From contig MU006223.1 of the NCBI GenBank assembly GCA_010093685.1, positions 263,769 through 327,768 of the forward strand: a stretch of 64,000 nucleotides of DNA, read 5' to 3'. Each line of letters opens with the position of its first letter. Within the stretch, counting starts at the first letter, position 1. The position numbers were made by a program, and so were the translations under genes. The notes beneath the pieces are model-generated. The model saw only the letters and a program-made list of their open reading frames with translations. It made no database searches and was not told the origin of the DNA. Below are positions 41,567 through 53,628 of this stretch, in pieces. This DNA comes from Ophiobolus disseminans. Lineage: Eukaryota > Ascomycota > Dothideomycetes > Pleosporales > Phaeosphaeriaceae.

Positions 41567-43222
41567 CTATCCGTCCCCCCCCTCCCAGACCGTAACATCA
41601 TCCCTAAACGCTTCGCCCCCAATACACCAACTCCTCACCGCACGCCCCCACAATCCCTCCCCCTTAACTACCTTCTCCTCATCCGTCCACCTACCAATCT
41701 CCTCCATAAGCTCCCTCTTCTCGCCGTCATCTCGTACGCTCACCAGCGGCCGGAACGCCGTGTGCGTCGCCATAACGACCGTTGCGCCTGCGTAATCGGG
41801 CACGAGGCGGAATGTCTGTGTTTCGGTGCGCACGTATAGGTTTGTGGGGGACAGGTTGGCGATGCTGCCTGAGAAGAGGTCCGCGGGGCGGGTTATGAAG
41901 AGGGTTGTGGGTAATGGGGGGTGTTTTGGGAGGGTGGGGAAGGTTTGGATGAATGTGGATGTGCGGGTGAAGAGGGAGGAGGGGGAGGTTTGGATTACGT
42001 TTAGGACGGTTGGGAGGTCTGGTTTTGTTAGTAGGTGGGTGGGATAGAGGGTGGGGTGGGAGGAAAGGGGGACGTACTTTGCCATAGGCTCATGGGTGAG
42101 TCGGGGTTGTTTGCGATTGCGTCTAGGGATTTGCCGATGTGGATGCGTGGGTTCCATCCTGCTGGGAAAAGGGTTGCGCTTGCTTGGCTGTGGGGGTTGT
42201 TAGCAATGTATTCTGGTGGGTATGTGGGTGCTGACTTACAGATACCACTTCCGTGTGAATATGTCCTTGATGAAAATGTTGAAGTCAACTCCAGCAAGTC
42301 TAGCGCACAGCTCGAGTGGATGACACTCAAACGGACGCATGAGGGAGAAGTTTTTGAAAATGGCTCCGTCGCGGACATGTTTCTTGCCGAACTTGATCGG
42401 GGTGCTGAAGCGGTCTGGGTTGGTGATGCATAAGTGCTGTACAACGTCATCCAACACTTTCTCACACGCTACTTCTCCTTCAGGCATCACCTGCACGCAG
42501 TCCGACTGTCGTTTGTCAAGTAGCTTCTCACGTGCCATGTGCATCTCGTCGCGTGATCTTTCGATGGGGAGCCAGCCGCCCATCCTACTTGTTTTGACCA
42601 TCCTGAACTCAAGGTACGTCTTCGTCGCATCAGTTCGCAAAACCTGATCTTGAACAGGTTCCGTCGCGTATGGAACATCAGGAAACAGGGTACCATCACC
42701 ACAATCGTCCTGTTCGAACGCCGGGATGCGTGAGATGCGGCGTTCTTCAGCGATGTATCTGCGCACTTGCTCAGGATCCTGAAACTCTTCGAAATTATCA
42801 ACGCCGCTCTCATCTACATCCTCGATGGTAATTGCAGGGATGGTCGTGAAGTAAGGCTGTGAACTGGGGCCTGCGTCGGCGTTGGCGAAGGGGCTCTCAA
42901 CAGAGTGTTCTGCGATGTGTGGGAAGACGGTCTTCCGTTTGCTTGATTCTGCAATGTGCGGAAACATCGTGGCTCTCTTGTGGTGGAAGTCGACGCCGGT
43001 AGCCAGTGCGTGTGATGGCTGCGCCTGCGTCTTCTTCTTCTTTCGATGCAGCGGTATAATGAGGAACTTCTCTGGCGTCGGACCGAGTGCACCTTTGTAG
43101 AACCATAGTCTTACACAAGTGAAGCCGACGAAGAAGAACCACGCACAAGCAAAGATAGCGAGCACCAGGAGGATGTACATGGGGGTCGGATCTGGGTCGA
43201 CGTAATGACGATCTTCAGGCAT
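41567..43222 (-). CDS. Membrane-anchored HODM alpha-like protein (DUF3445 family)
   Basis: Three exons, 43222-42240, 42187-42078 and 42018-41567, with introns having donors GTAAGT and GTACGT and acceptors ACAG and CCAG, total 1,545 nt (514 residues). A single N-terminal helix (MYILLVLAIFACAWFFFVGF) anchors it. A basic, disordered linker follows with a repeated MFPHIAE/VFPHIAE motif. The C-terminal half matches the haem-dependent oxidative N-demethylase alpha-subunit-like family: RMGGWLPIERSRDE, FECHPLELCARLAGVDFNIF, then ASATLFPAGWNPRIHIGKSL and a late FRLVPDYAGATVVMATHTAF. In bacteria related proteins bind haem and demethylate dimethylamine; the fungal role is unknown. Exon 1 ends after WYL, and the spliced LQASATLF restores the family motif. 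Confidence 0.82.
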
Positions 43223-43719
43223 TGTTGTAGTTGTTGGAGTGATTCAGGTCGGTGTTAGTGAGTGTTGTTACGCGGAAAGTGCAGGCCGCGATATTGTGAG
43301 GAAGGTGCGTTGTGGTCGATGTTTGTGCTTTGAAGGGCGGTTGCCGTGGTGAAGGCGGAAAGTGAATGTGACGATGCGCATTCGTGTTTGTCGTATAAGC
43401 AATACTGCATTCAAAGAGATTGCCTGCTTCAGTTGTCCACATAGGTGACAGCGACGGAGACTAGTGTGTGCCTAGCGCCTAATGAGCACGTGCAAACTCG
43501 AAAGTGTTTGACCAAATAACGTGAGAACAAAGATACACTCTCAAATGTGTAGCAATCCTATAAATTAATGAAACAGAACTAGATGAACCGCCTTAATCGG
43601 ATGTATAGAGCTCAGCCGACCGCAAAGGAATGGTATCTTGCCACCAAAACGCCTGCCCGACGCTATCAAGCGCGCTTGTACTTAACGCATAAACATATGC
43701 TATACTCGTCGTCCGAGTC
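43223..43719. other. Intergenic region, nothing identified
   Basis: Promoter side of the HODM-like gene and 3' side of the App1-like gene; no repeat or RNA gene recognised. Confidence 0.4.
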
Positions 43720-44946
43720 CTATTTCGCCTGCACGAGCGCATCCACCTTGGCGTATAGCTCTTGTGGGTCCTCAAATACATACCAGACTTCCTTCGGCAC
43801 GCCCTTGAACGCCTTCTCGAATCGTTCAGGGTTGTTCTTCTTTTCCTCATCCATACCCTCAACACCCATGACTTTGCGGATGTAGATGGCGCCGATCCAT
43901 TTTCCATGTTTGCGGTAGGCCTCGCCGTATGCCTCGGGATCTGATTGGGTCGAGTCACCGATGAGGATGAACTTGCGCTTGGGGAACCAGTTGTGAACCT
44001 TTTCGATGCGGTCGACTTTGTAGGCTTCGGTGCCTTGCGTCAAGTTGGCAAGGAAACCAGCAAGGTTCATCCACGATGCGTCTCGAAGGATCATGGTGCC
44101 TGCTGGGTAATACTGCTCGCGGAACTGGCGGAGGAAGGGGTAGAGGTTGTAGGGCGATGCCGAGAGATACCAGAAGGGGGGATTGTCTAGCTTATGTACG
44201 AGATGCTTGTACAGCTCAGGCATTCCCTTGATCGGCTCCGGCTCTTCGACAAAGGTAGTTTCCAGGATGCCAATAGGCGAAGATGTCAAGGTCTTTTTGA
44301 TAGTGTCGTCGACATCGCTGAGAACAGCCCAACCTGTAGGCTTTGCGAACGTTATGTTGAGAGGGGTCGCATCAGCGTTGATTGCTTTGGACGTCGCAAT
44401 CTGGCCATCCTTGTAGCCGTTTCCGGGAATAGCAATCTCGTCGGTGCTGATGCCGTCACGGCCACTGGGTCCGAGTCTGACGTTCACGCCTTGGAGGTCG
44501 ATCTGAACGGCGTGTGCGGGCAAAATCGAGTCCAAAAGTGGTTGGATCCTCTCTGCGATGGTTGCCTTTGCCTCCTCGTCGTCTGCTAGGCCGACCCTGT
44601 CGCTCACCCATGCGACCACCTCGGACAAGTCCTTGCCGCTGTTCTTAACAAAGTAGGCAGCCACGAACTCGGCCTTCCACCGTCCTATGCGGTTCTGGTA
44701 GGCTGTAGTGTCGAGCAGCCAGACATAGTCGGTTTCGGGGTTGACGTCCTGGTAGAACGGATTGCTGCGACCGAGGTACGAGGAGAGGTTGTCCTTGAGG
44801 GAGAAGGAGAAGCGGTTTGCGAGTTTAGGCATATCGGCTTCAAATTCGGCAAAACTGCCAGCTTTGCGCGTAATACGGTCTTCTTTATCTTGCTGCATTC
44901 GCTGCCTAGCGCGACCAGCAACTACATTTACGGGTGGGAGGGCCAT
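43720..44946 (-). CDS. App1-type phosphatidate phosphatase (DUF2183 family)
   Basis: An intronless frame of 408 residues from ATG 44946. The catalytic DxDxT motif of HAD-like Mg2+-dependent phosphatidate phosphatases is present as LSDVDDTIKKT (Asp211 and Asp213), followed by FWYLSASPYNLYPFL, MILRDASW, KFILIGDSTQSDPEAYGEA and IGAIYIRKV. In yeast App1 removes phosphate from phosphatidic acid at cortical actin patches and links lipid turnover to endocytosis. This protein is shorter than yeast App1 and lacks its long Pro-rich tail. No membrane helix. The first 50 residues are charged and helical. Confidence 0.88.
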   Translation of the reverse strand: MALPPVNVVAGRARQRMQQDKEDRITRKAGSFAEFEADMPKLANRFSFSLKDNLSSYLGRSNPFYQDVNPETDYVWLLDTTAYQNRIGRWKAEFVAAYFVKNSGKDLSEVVAWVSDRVGLADDEEAKATIAERIQPLLDSILPAHAVQIDLQGVNVRLGPSGRDGISTDEIAIPGNGYKDGQIATSKAINADATPLNITFAKPTGWAVLSDVDDTIKKTLTSSPIGILETTFVEEPEPIKGMPELYKHLVHKLDNPPFWYLSASPYNLYPFLRQFREQYYPAGTMILRDASWMNLAGFLANLTQGTEAYKVDRIEKVHNWFPKRKFILIGDSTQSDPEAYGEAYRKHGKWIGAIYIRKVMGVEGMDEEKKNNPERFEKAFKGVPKEVWYVFEDPQELYAKVDALVQAK

Positions 44947-46145
44947 TTTGAGTGTTGTTAGTGTCTGGATGCCTAGGGAGGACAGTGGTCAGAAGGGGAG
45001 TGTTTTGCACGAGACGTCGCTGGGCTGCGGACCATGGTCGCAGTCATATAGTCTTCCATTGCTGTGACCTGAGCTAGCGTCCCTGTTCTGTCTCATGAAC
45101 GGCAAGGGCCAGGCAAATGACGTCTGAGCAGGAAGGCGCGGGTTGTGGCTGGGTGTGATTTGCGGGGAATGATCGCTTGCCGAGCCGGTCGATCTGCCAC
45201 TTCACACCTCGCAAAAGAAAGGTGACTCGAAGATGGGCGGTAGGTTCAGCGCTGCAAGGAAATGGGATTTGGATAGTGTCTGACCAGCTCACATTACCTT
45301 ACCCTGTTCTTTGCGCAGACCTGTGAGTATTTTGTACGATCAACGAGGTCTAGAGACACCTGTGTCCTCTCATCAAGGTACGTCACAGGCTGCCTGCGTA
45401 CAACGCAACGGTATAGAGAGATCGTTCAGCATCTCGTGCATGCTCACTATACCAGCTCTGGCTTTGAAAGGCTGATGTGTAGCGACGACCTCAGGCGCTG
45501 TCAAAGATCAGTCTTTTTATGTGAGCCAAGGTCCGCGAGGTGTCGTGATGCCCACAACGCGTCAGCTCCATGTGACGTCTCCAGTCACCCAGTTAGCTGC
45601 CGAGCCTAGAAGACCCTGCATGACCCTCACGGATCCCTGATGCAACTCGAGAAACGAACCCGTGCATCCTTAATGTGTGTAGTGTAGAGTCTAGAAAAGA
45701 GACTGCGGGAGGGTGTTCGTGCTGTCCGATCTGGTGTAAGTTCGGATGATCGCATGCGCAGGCAAGCGGAGCCTCTTGGCACCAAGTTCTGCGTCGTTAG
45801 ACGCGTACTTGTTCTTGGACGTGATCAAATCTGAAGGAAACGTAGCGCAAGACACTCTCCTAATGGTTGCCACACGTCGTACGCGGCAGTTGACGTCGTG
45901 TGCGATTCGCAACGCTCTTGGCGGTGAGGCGCAGCTTTATGTCCGAGCCCGTGTTGTGATAATGGAGCAGCCGGGGTGCCTCACAGTCCGTACTCGCACA
46001 GATTCGAGCCACCGCTGCTCCTATTCCGCGACTGCGCTCGACACCCGATCAATACACCGGTACTTCCAATAGCCCTAGTCGCCATCACCTAACTGTCACC
46101 GCCGCCGCATTCGACGCCGCGAACCCCTGCTAGGCTATCGCCGCT
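44947..46145. other. Intergenic region, nothing identified
   Basis: About 1.2 kb between divergent genes. Short frames (for example plus-strand 45746-46072) lack motifs and a solid start. No tRNA-like cloverleaf was recognised by eye. Confidence 0.4.
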
Positions 46146-47938
46146 ATGGACCTCAAGAAGCGCCTGAATCTGGGGAGCTTGATGCGCAAGCGGTCGTGTG
46201 AGTCGCGACGTAATTGAGGAATACGGCTTGTCGCTGACAGCGCCCAAGCCCAGGACGTCCATGTCGACCCGAACGCAGATAACCCAGAGTCGAATGCAGC
46301 ACGCGGCGTGGTAAGTCGCATTGCCTCTACATGTCCCAAACAAGACGGCTAATCCGCCACAGAGGCTCTTCTGCGAATCCGGCGCTGCGAACTCGGTATG
46401 TCTGTCGCATCCGCCGCCATGCTCGCGCTCACAACGTACAGGGCGAAGAAGTGCTCCACCTCCCCACCATCGTCGAGGCCGCCGTCGCAAGCCCAACCGC
46501 CGCAGCGGCAGCCGCCCAGCAGATCCGCCGGTTCCTCTCCAAGGAGAACTACGACCGCCCCCACGTGCAGTACAATGCCGTCATGCTCATCCGCATCCTG
46601 GCCGACAACCCGGGCCCGTCCTTCACTAAGAACCTCGACAAGCAGTTCGCCGACACGTGCAAGCACCTGCTGCGCAACGGACACGACCCCAGCGTGTCGC
46701 AGATACTGAGGGAGTCGCTGGACTCGATGGAGCGCGAGAAGGCGTACGACACGAACCTCAACACCCTCTTCGCCATGTGGAAGAAGGAGCGGGGCCTCAT
46801 GGCGAACGCGATGAAGCAGACGGGCCCCCGGAAGCTCAACGCGCCGGGCTGGACCGGACAGCCCATACAGGGCGGCTTCAGCTCGGGCGGACACAGGTCG
46901 CGCTCCTCCAAGGGTCTGCCATCGCCGACGGAGCTCGCAGGGCGCGTCGAAGAGGCACGAACCTCGGCCAAGCTCCTCCTGCAGCTCGTGCAGTCCACGC
47001 CGGCACACGAGCTCATAGGCAACGAGCTGGTCAAGGAGTTTGCCGAGCGCTGCACGGCCGCCCAGCGCAGCGTCCAGGGCTACATCGCTTGCGACAACCC
47101 GGCGCCAGATGACGACACCATGCTCACCCTCATCGAGACCAACGAGCAGCTGTCTCTCGCGGCTTCAAAGCACCAGCGCGCAGTCCTCCAAGCGCGCCGC
47201 CTCCATGGCCCGTCGCCGTCGCCCCCAATCTCGCAGACGAATAGCCACACCATCCCCGCCGGTGTGCCCCAGCATTCATACGACACGCCCGGTCTACCAC
47301 CGCGGCACGATGCTGGCATGCCTCCTCCCAGTGGGCCGCCGACGGAGACGAGCTATGCACCGCCTTCCGTGTCGAGCTTTGCATCGCCTCCAGGCTCGAC
47401 CTACTCTCCTCCCCCCAGTCAAGGCTATGCCGCACCTCCTAGTCAAAGCTACGCACCGCCTCCCCCTCAGAGCTACGCACCACCTCCTAGCCAGAGCTAT
47501 GCGCCTCCAGTCAACCCGGTCGGCTACAAGAACGATGAGCTGCCTCTGCCCCCTTCTCTACAGGCAGGTGGGACCCGGCAAAGGCCAACCTCGACTTCAA
47601 AAGAAGACGACCCTTTCGCAGACCACCACACTTCAACATTCTCGCCACCCTCTGATGCCCAAAATCCGAGATCGAATGGCTATGGAGGCTCGCCAGACTC
47701 GTACCATCCTGGCTACCAGTCGACGCCCTCGTACCTGGGCCGACAGGAGAGCTCTGCCAACAACCTGACCATGCACGGCGCACAGCCGCCCCAGATCTCA
47801 GAAGAGGAGGAGTATGCGCGCGATTACCCAGTAGGCCAGCGACCGCGCACGCCTGAGTTGACCGTGCCTCCGCAGCAGCAGTCGCACACCGACGTGTCGC
47901 CAATTGCAGAGCGTAATACCGTCACGTACAGGTACTAA
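46146..47938 (+). CDS. VHS/GAT-domain trafficking adaptor
   Basis: Four exons, 46146-46195, 46241-46310, 46363-46395 and 46442-47938, with introns of 45-52 nt, total 549 residues. The assembled start MDLKKRLNLGSLMRKRS, then RLFCESGAANS-GEEVLHLP, leads into a VHS-like helical repeat (LPTIVEAAVASP to LDSMEREKAYDTNLNTLF). A GAT-like three-helix domain (ELAGRVEEARTSAKLLLQLV to LIETNEQLSLAASKHQRAVL) follows. The C-terminal 250 residues are disordered and contain Tyr/Pro/Ser tandem units (SYAPPPSQ type, about 47395-47515). Such proteins (yeast Lsb5 is a VHS-GAT example) bind ubiquitin, Arf or actin regulators at endosomes and patches. The short first exons are supported by the restored FCESG motif. 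Confidence 0.85.
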
Positions 47939-48543
47939 GGTGGTTAGTAAGCAAAGCCGTTTTTATCTTGGTGCGGACGGTCCCGATGCGGACTTGATGT
48001 GGGGGAGCATTTTGTGATCATTCGGAAGTCTTGCAAGCTCTTTGCAGACGGTTGTTTTCTTGCTGGCAGATAGTCTTTCTAGGGGTGATACCATGCGATG
48101 AACTGAGAGACAGATACCAGATTCGAGGTTTTATTCATACACTCGTTGAGTACAATGGTCGAGTCCATGCCATTGTCTGCCCCGCACTTCAAGTGACCTC
48201 ACCACACCCCACGTACCAAGCTTCTCACACTGGCTCACGCGTTACCTACGTGCAGCCAACACGCACGCTGCATGCTGACTCCAGCTCCAATCTACGGGCG
48301 TGCCAATTGCCCCTCCTCGCAGTCCCATGCGTTCCTTCCTCGCTTCTCGTAAGATATCCGCGTCGGGAAGGCGAGACCACAGCCGAATGCACTAAGCTGC
48401 GCGCCTAGCGCAGAAGAAAACGTTCGTCATGTTGAAGTCTTCGACTATTTACGCTCGCACTACTTACCAACCCTGTCGCCCGGTCGGCTCGTCGCGTCGT
48501 TGATCTCACTCTTCCTCATGGCCCTTTCTTGCAGTCGCAGTCC
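47939..48543. other. Intergenic region, nothing identified
   Basis: About 600 bases between two plus-strand genes; no motif recognised. An out-of-frame ATG at 48518, shortly upstream of the next gene's start, could form a short upstream frame. Confidence 0.4.
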
Positions 48544-50239
48544 ATGGCTCGCTCCCTTCCGCAATGCGTCGACACGGTGATTATCGGTGCGTCTTGAGGG
48601 CCTGACAATGCGAATCTGGCTGACAAATGCAGGCAATGGCCCTTCTGCTCTCATCCTCTCATACATCCTGCACGGCCACATTCCCTACTATGTCGGAGGG
48701 CACCAGGACACTATTCTTGACTCAAAACTCTCAAAGGAACCAAACCTGCTCCATGTAACCCCGGATCTGTATGCTCATTTTGCATCCTCCCTGCGATACT
48801 CGACCCAAGCACTACCTATCAACACGCTCCTAGACACCTTGGTCCGTCCAAACGCAGACACGGAAATCAACCCCACATCCTGCATAGAATGGCGATACGA
48901 GCCTGACAAGGCCATCTCGCATGTTGCAATTGGAGAGACGGAGCACGCTGGGGGACAGTGGGCTGACAGCCCAGTCGATGCGAGTGCGGATATAGGCACG
49001 CTAAGCTATGCTGAGCAACTTTCGCTCCCAGGCTACTCGTATGCAGATCATCTGGCGAGGAAGGAGAACCAGGATCAATGCGACTTTGTGCGGCCCTCGA
49101 GGGCTGAGGTTGCAGACTATCTGAGAGCATATTCTGGAGCAGTTGGTATTGCAGATGCTGTCTTCGCAAAAACAAGAGTAGATGGCGTGTACCGGACAAA
49201 AGACGGCTTCGTGATTGATTCCTTGGGCATACAATGCAAGCACTTGGTTCTTGCGTCTGGAACCTTTACAGTCAATATCCCACCGCCGCCATTGCTCATG
49301 CCGATCGCACAACTCAACTCACGGGACCAACCCTTGCTCGTCATTGGATCTGGCTTCTCGGCAGCAGATGTAATCATATCCGCTCCTCCAACCCGCAGGA
49401 TCATCCACATCTACCAGTGGGCACCCGAGAAGAGACCATCGCCGCTGCGAGGCTGCCACCACACCGCGTATCCGGAATATGCTGCTGTGTATCGCCAAAT
49501 GAAGCTAGCCGCGATTGCCTCCAAGAAACCTCGAGCCTCCAAGTCACCTATGGCGCGACGCAAGTCGAGTGCTATCTACCAAAAGCGTGATTGGGAGCTT
49601 TACGAAGGACTGCCCAATGCGAACATCACTAATGTTTCCATATCCGACACTACGGCAACAGCTACAATCACTATCACTCTGAGCTCTGGCGAAGAGATTA
49701 CCCGAGAAGTGGGCGGACTCGACTATGTCGTCGGCCGACGCGGCACACTCGATTTCCTCTCCAACGACCTCCGCACAGAAATCCTCACATCGCCCGACCA
49801 AGTCCTTCCAGTAAACACCCAAGCCTTAATCAACGGCCGTACCCTCCGCCCAAAAGCCGAAACTTCCCTCGAAGTAGCCAAGAACGTCTTCATCACGGGC
49901 AGTCTCACCGGCGACTCTCTCATTAAGCATGCAGTCGGCGGATGCGTCTTCGCCGCCGGCCGCGTCATGGACGTCATACCCACAACCTACTCACCCGACT
50001 CTACACCATCGCCAACGCCCTCGACGCCACGATCTGCATCACCCGTGTCTACCTCAGATACCGAGTCTCACGAACGTCTTGAGCTGAAAAGAACGACGAC
50101 AGGCGAGCGCACAAACGGCCACGCGGATTTACATCTCGATCGACGGAAAATGGCGCGCAACGTGGAAGTCGCACATGCGGAGAATAGGCTGTGGGTGGAT
50201 TCGGGGTGGTGGGCTGGGGGGTTGGGACCGAGTAGATGA
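48544..50239 (+). CDS. OSGIN-like FAD/NAD(P)-binding flavoprotein
   Basis: Two exons, 48544-48586 and 48633-50239, with a 46-nt intron (donor GTGCGT, acceptor TGCAG) splitting the Gly of the dinucleotide-binding motif, giving 549 residues. The junction reads DTVIIG-NGPSALILSY, a Gly-rich FAD-binding site. A second dinucleotide-binding motif is LLVIGSGFSAADVI, and a late FITGSLTGDSLIKHAVGGCVFAAGRVM fits the FAD-binding end of this class. Overall order and motifs resemble animal OSGIN1/2 (oxidative stress induced growth inhibitors) and fungal homologues; reaction unknown, monooxygenase-like by fold. The C-terminal 90 residues are Ser/Thr/Pro-rich and end in a short conserved-looking ENRLWVDSGWW. 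Confidence 0.85.
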
Positions 50240-52069
50240 GGTAGAAATCGAGATTTGCGTACATTGTAGTATGGTGGTAATTGTGTGAAATTCTACTTGC
50301 TAAACACATCTTTTACCTTCAAAGTCTCTCATCTCCGTTTCAAGTCAAGATGATGTCATGTCCTACCTTTCAATTTCCGTATCTATTCAACAGCTTCTCT
50401 CATCATACGAAATCCAGCAAAGTCGAAGTCTGGCGTAAGCATCCCACACGGGCATGAGTTGGACCACCCATTTTCCGCGGAGATTTTATGCCTCGCGCAC
50501 CTCGACTGACTTGCACGATGAGCATGGATACGGCGCTAGAGCTTGCATGTCTTGGAAAGATAGACGAGGCCTTGGAGGGAGGCGAGACAAGATGCTGGGA
50601 AACTTGTCTCGCAAACTGAACGCATGCAGGGCATAGTCAATTTACTGTCGCATTTGCAGGAGTGTGGGGATCGAATTGAGGCGACGGGGCGGCGAGCAAG
50701 TCAATGGGTGAGAGAAGGTGCAGTGTAGCAGTGCGGCTACACGTTGTCGAGGAGGCAAAACTCTGTACGAGAGCGTTTGACGCAAGTAATATCTGCGTTT
50801 GCCATACGCACGCACCTCACCTCCCCCAGTACACTCACCTCCCAAACTACCCAGCCCACATACCTCCCCATCCCGACCCCATATATACTCTTTCCATAAT
50901 ATTGCCACCATCAAATCGTCTCCTCCAGTAGACGTCGGTGCCCTGGCCCAGCATCGAGATAAAACTCCGCCCTCTCGGCGCAACGAGTTTTCGAGCCAGT
51001 CCAATACGCTGCGACTACCTTCCTCCGAGTGGACTACACGCCTGATCCACCGGGGAAGGAGAGCAGAGGCGTCGATGGGAGGACTGGCTTTTTTAGCTGC
51101 GGGTGGGGAGGAGGTTTGGGGTTCTTTTTCTAGTCGGGGAGAGAGGGATGAGTGAAAGTGTGCCCATCGACTTGTTTGCTTGTCGTTTTGATTTAGCATG
51201 TACTCACTGCGCACACGCTCGCTCAATCCTCAAAGCTCCACTCAGCTCCTTGCAACATGTACATGTACATGAGTGGACGGCCTTTTCCTTCACCTAGTAC
51301 GCTCGCCCAACATCAAGTTCGCGAGAGCAAAGCACTACAGGATTTAACAAGATTTGAAAGAGCTGGCGGTCTGTGTGTGAGAAGTACTGCACATAGGCAT
51401 CTCAAGAAGTACTGTGCACAAGAACAGTTAACACTTGGAAAACTTCGGGACCAGTGTTGCGAAGTAGTGAAATTGATGGCGTGGGAAACTGTATAATCAG
51501 AGGAGAAAAATAAAAGGAGTGAGTGAAATCGATTGTGTATACCTTTGTTGGGATGTGTTAGAGGTGCTTGACATGCTTATCATGGAACTTATAGGCATTT
51601 AGTAGATGCGGGAAAGAAGTGATTTTGAAGACTGGTTGTATGTGAAGGGCAGAAGTGCAAAAGGATGCACATGGAATTACTTGAAATCAACAAACATAGG
51701 TACTAAACTTACCTCCCCTCCCTACCCCCTCACGCACATCACAAACATCACATCACATCACACCCACGATCCATTCATGACATTAACGAGCTCCGTCTAT
51801 TCCGCAGCAAAAATCACATCCTACTGAATCGTACTGTTACAGATGTACATGCGTGGCTCCCTCTCTATATAAGAAGAAGCTCAGCCGGAGTGGAAAGTCT
51901 AGCTGGAAATAGCTGCAAAATAAACCGCAAACCACATGAAGGCGCAAAAAAAAAGCGAACCAAATATGACGTGGATGCACATGTCCAGCCAGTATGCAAG
52001 AGAGATGGACTTTTTCATGGCTGTCTTGATATCATCCGCTGCTCCACCACCTCATCGCTTGTGACCGGT
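50240..52069. other. Long intergenic region, nothing identified
   Basis: About 1.8 kb. Frames on both strands at 50642-51297 are mutually overlapping and lack ATG starts or motifs; the minus-strand one begins at TTG. Short ACATCAC and TACATG runs occur near 51740 and 51256. Part of this must be UTR of the phosphate-carrier gene. Confidence 0.4.
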
Positions 52070-53277
52070 TTAGTTGGTCTTGGAGATCTCGACACCGCCG
52101 GTGGCACCTGTTGAAATTAGTGTCTGCGCAGAGCATTCGAAATTCGGTGTACGTACCAAGCGCCTTCTTGATGTCTCCGTAGATGGCGAATTGACCGGCA
52201 GTCAGGGTTCCGACCATGAACAGACGGGCACCAATACCAGTGTAGCTGCCGCGGAGACCGAGCTCCTTGGCGATCTTGATCAGGCGGCTGGTGGTGCCCT
52301 CTCCGGGCAGGCCCTTGGACTTGTTGATCTTGGAGAGCATGGTGTCGGCGGGTTGCGAGATGATGGCGGCGGCGAAACCGGCGACGAGACCGGAGCTGAG
52401 GTTGTAGACGGTCTGCATGCCGTTGGAGGTGGCGTTCTTGTCGACGACGCTGTAGATGGCCTCGTTGACCTTCTCGAAGACGACGAACTTGGCCATGGTG
52501 TAGGGGACCCTGTGGACGTGTTAGTTCTGGCTGCGCATACTGCGAGTGCTGGCTACATACTGCTTGAACAGGATGGGCCCGAAACCAGAGTAGAAGGCAC
52601 CGACACCCTCGGTCTTGAGGATCTTGCTGAAACCGCCGACCAGGCCGTTGGCAAAGGTGGGCTCCGACACGAGACGGATACGGGTGGCCTCGAGCGGGCA
52701 GAGGGCGACATCGGCGAAGAACTCGGCGGTGGCAGCTGAGGCGAGGTAGACGGCGGTGCGGTTGTTGGAGGCGGTCTCGTAGCCGACCAAGTTAATGGCC
52801 TGCTGCTTGAACAGCTCGTATCCTCCGAACTTGAAGGCGCCCTGGAGGAAGTAGCCGGCGGCGGTAGGTCCAAAACCGGTCCAGACGGCGCTGGCACCCT
52901 CGTTGGCAATCACCTTCCTGAAGCCACCGATCAGGCCGTTGTTGTACGTCGCCGGGTCGAGTTGTATCCTGGTCTTGACGCTGAGGATTGTGTCAGCTTG
53001 GCGCTCTGGCGTCATGATGGCAGCTGCCGCGCATCGCCAAAGAGCTCACGGCGAGCCATTGGCGGCCGCTGCAGCCACAAGAAGGCGGGAAAACATACAC
53101 ATCGACGGGTGTGAGTGCGCCGTGGGTGACCGAGCAGCAGACGGCACCCGCGAAAGCGAATCGCGAGTATAGGGCAAACCCAGTTGGGGCCGTCGGGTCA
53201 ACCTTGGCCGCGAGGGTGGCCTTCGCGGCGTCGACCTTGGACGAGCCGGTGGCGGTGGGAGGAGGAGAGGTGGCCAT
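52070..53277 (-). CDS. MIR1: Mitochondrial phosphate carrier
   Basis: Four exons, 53277-53099, 52980-52561, 52509-52157 and 52107-52070, with introns of 118, 51 and 49 nt, total 990 nt (329 residues). It imports inorganic phosphate with a proton across the inner mitochondrial membrane for ATP synthesis. All three carrier repeats show the PxD/ExxK/R signature: [13 protein letters not shown] (assembled across intron 1), PLEATRIR and [14 protein letters not shown]. The associated EGxxxxxxGF motifs are [13 protein letters not shown] and [12 protein letters not shown]. The tail [12 protein letters not shown] is typical of phosphate carriers. The very short last exon and the splice-restored PVDVVKTR support the model. 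Codon use is strongly biased, as for a highly expressed gene. Confidence 0.96.
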
Positions 53278-53628
53278 TTCGCTGGTATGTGCGATAGAAG
53301 CGACGAGGGTGAGGGGAGAGAGGTGGTGAGGTGGGTGGATGGATGCGACAGATGCTAAAAAGGTTGACTGAGGAAAACCTTTGTCTTGGCATTCCCCGTC
53401 TTCCCGAAACCCGCCGACTGAAGCTTGCCCCGTCCACTCACGGGCTCGCAGCGCTAAGCGTGCTCAACCACCTATTAATCGCTCATCCCATCCTGCTGCA
53501 GGACACTCTGCATTGGAATTTGTTTCTAGTTTATACTCATGTAAGCTTGGCTAAATACCAGCAGACGTGGCATCTACATTCCATACGTTCCGTCTATAAG
53601 CATCGTCTACACCGCCATCTATACCCCT
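53278..53628. other. Intergenic region, nothing identified
   Basis: Promoter of the phosphate-carrier gene and 3' flank of the amylase gene; no element recognised. Confidence 0.4.

Noticed and set aside
44947..46145. tRNA or snRNA gene in the large gap
   Set aside because: No convincing B-box (GGTTCGANTCC-like) with matching acceptor stems was found by eye; tRNAscan or Infernal would settle it.
46349..47008. 219-codon minus-strand open frame
   Set aside because: Antisense to the GC-rich VHS/GAT exons; no motifs.
50642..51226. 194-codon minus-strand open frame
   Set aside because: Begins at TTG, no in-frame ATG near the start, and overlaps equally plausible plus-strand frames; no motif.
52074..52739. 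221-codon plus-strand frame, Gly/Asp-rich
   Set aside because: Antisense to the biased-codon phosphate-carrier gene.
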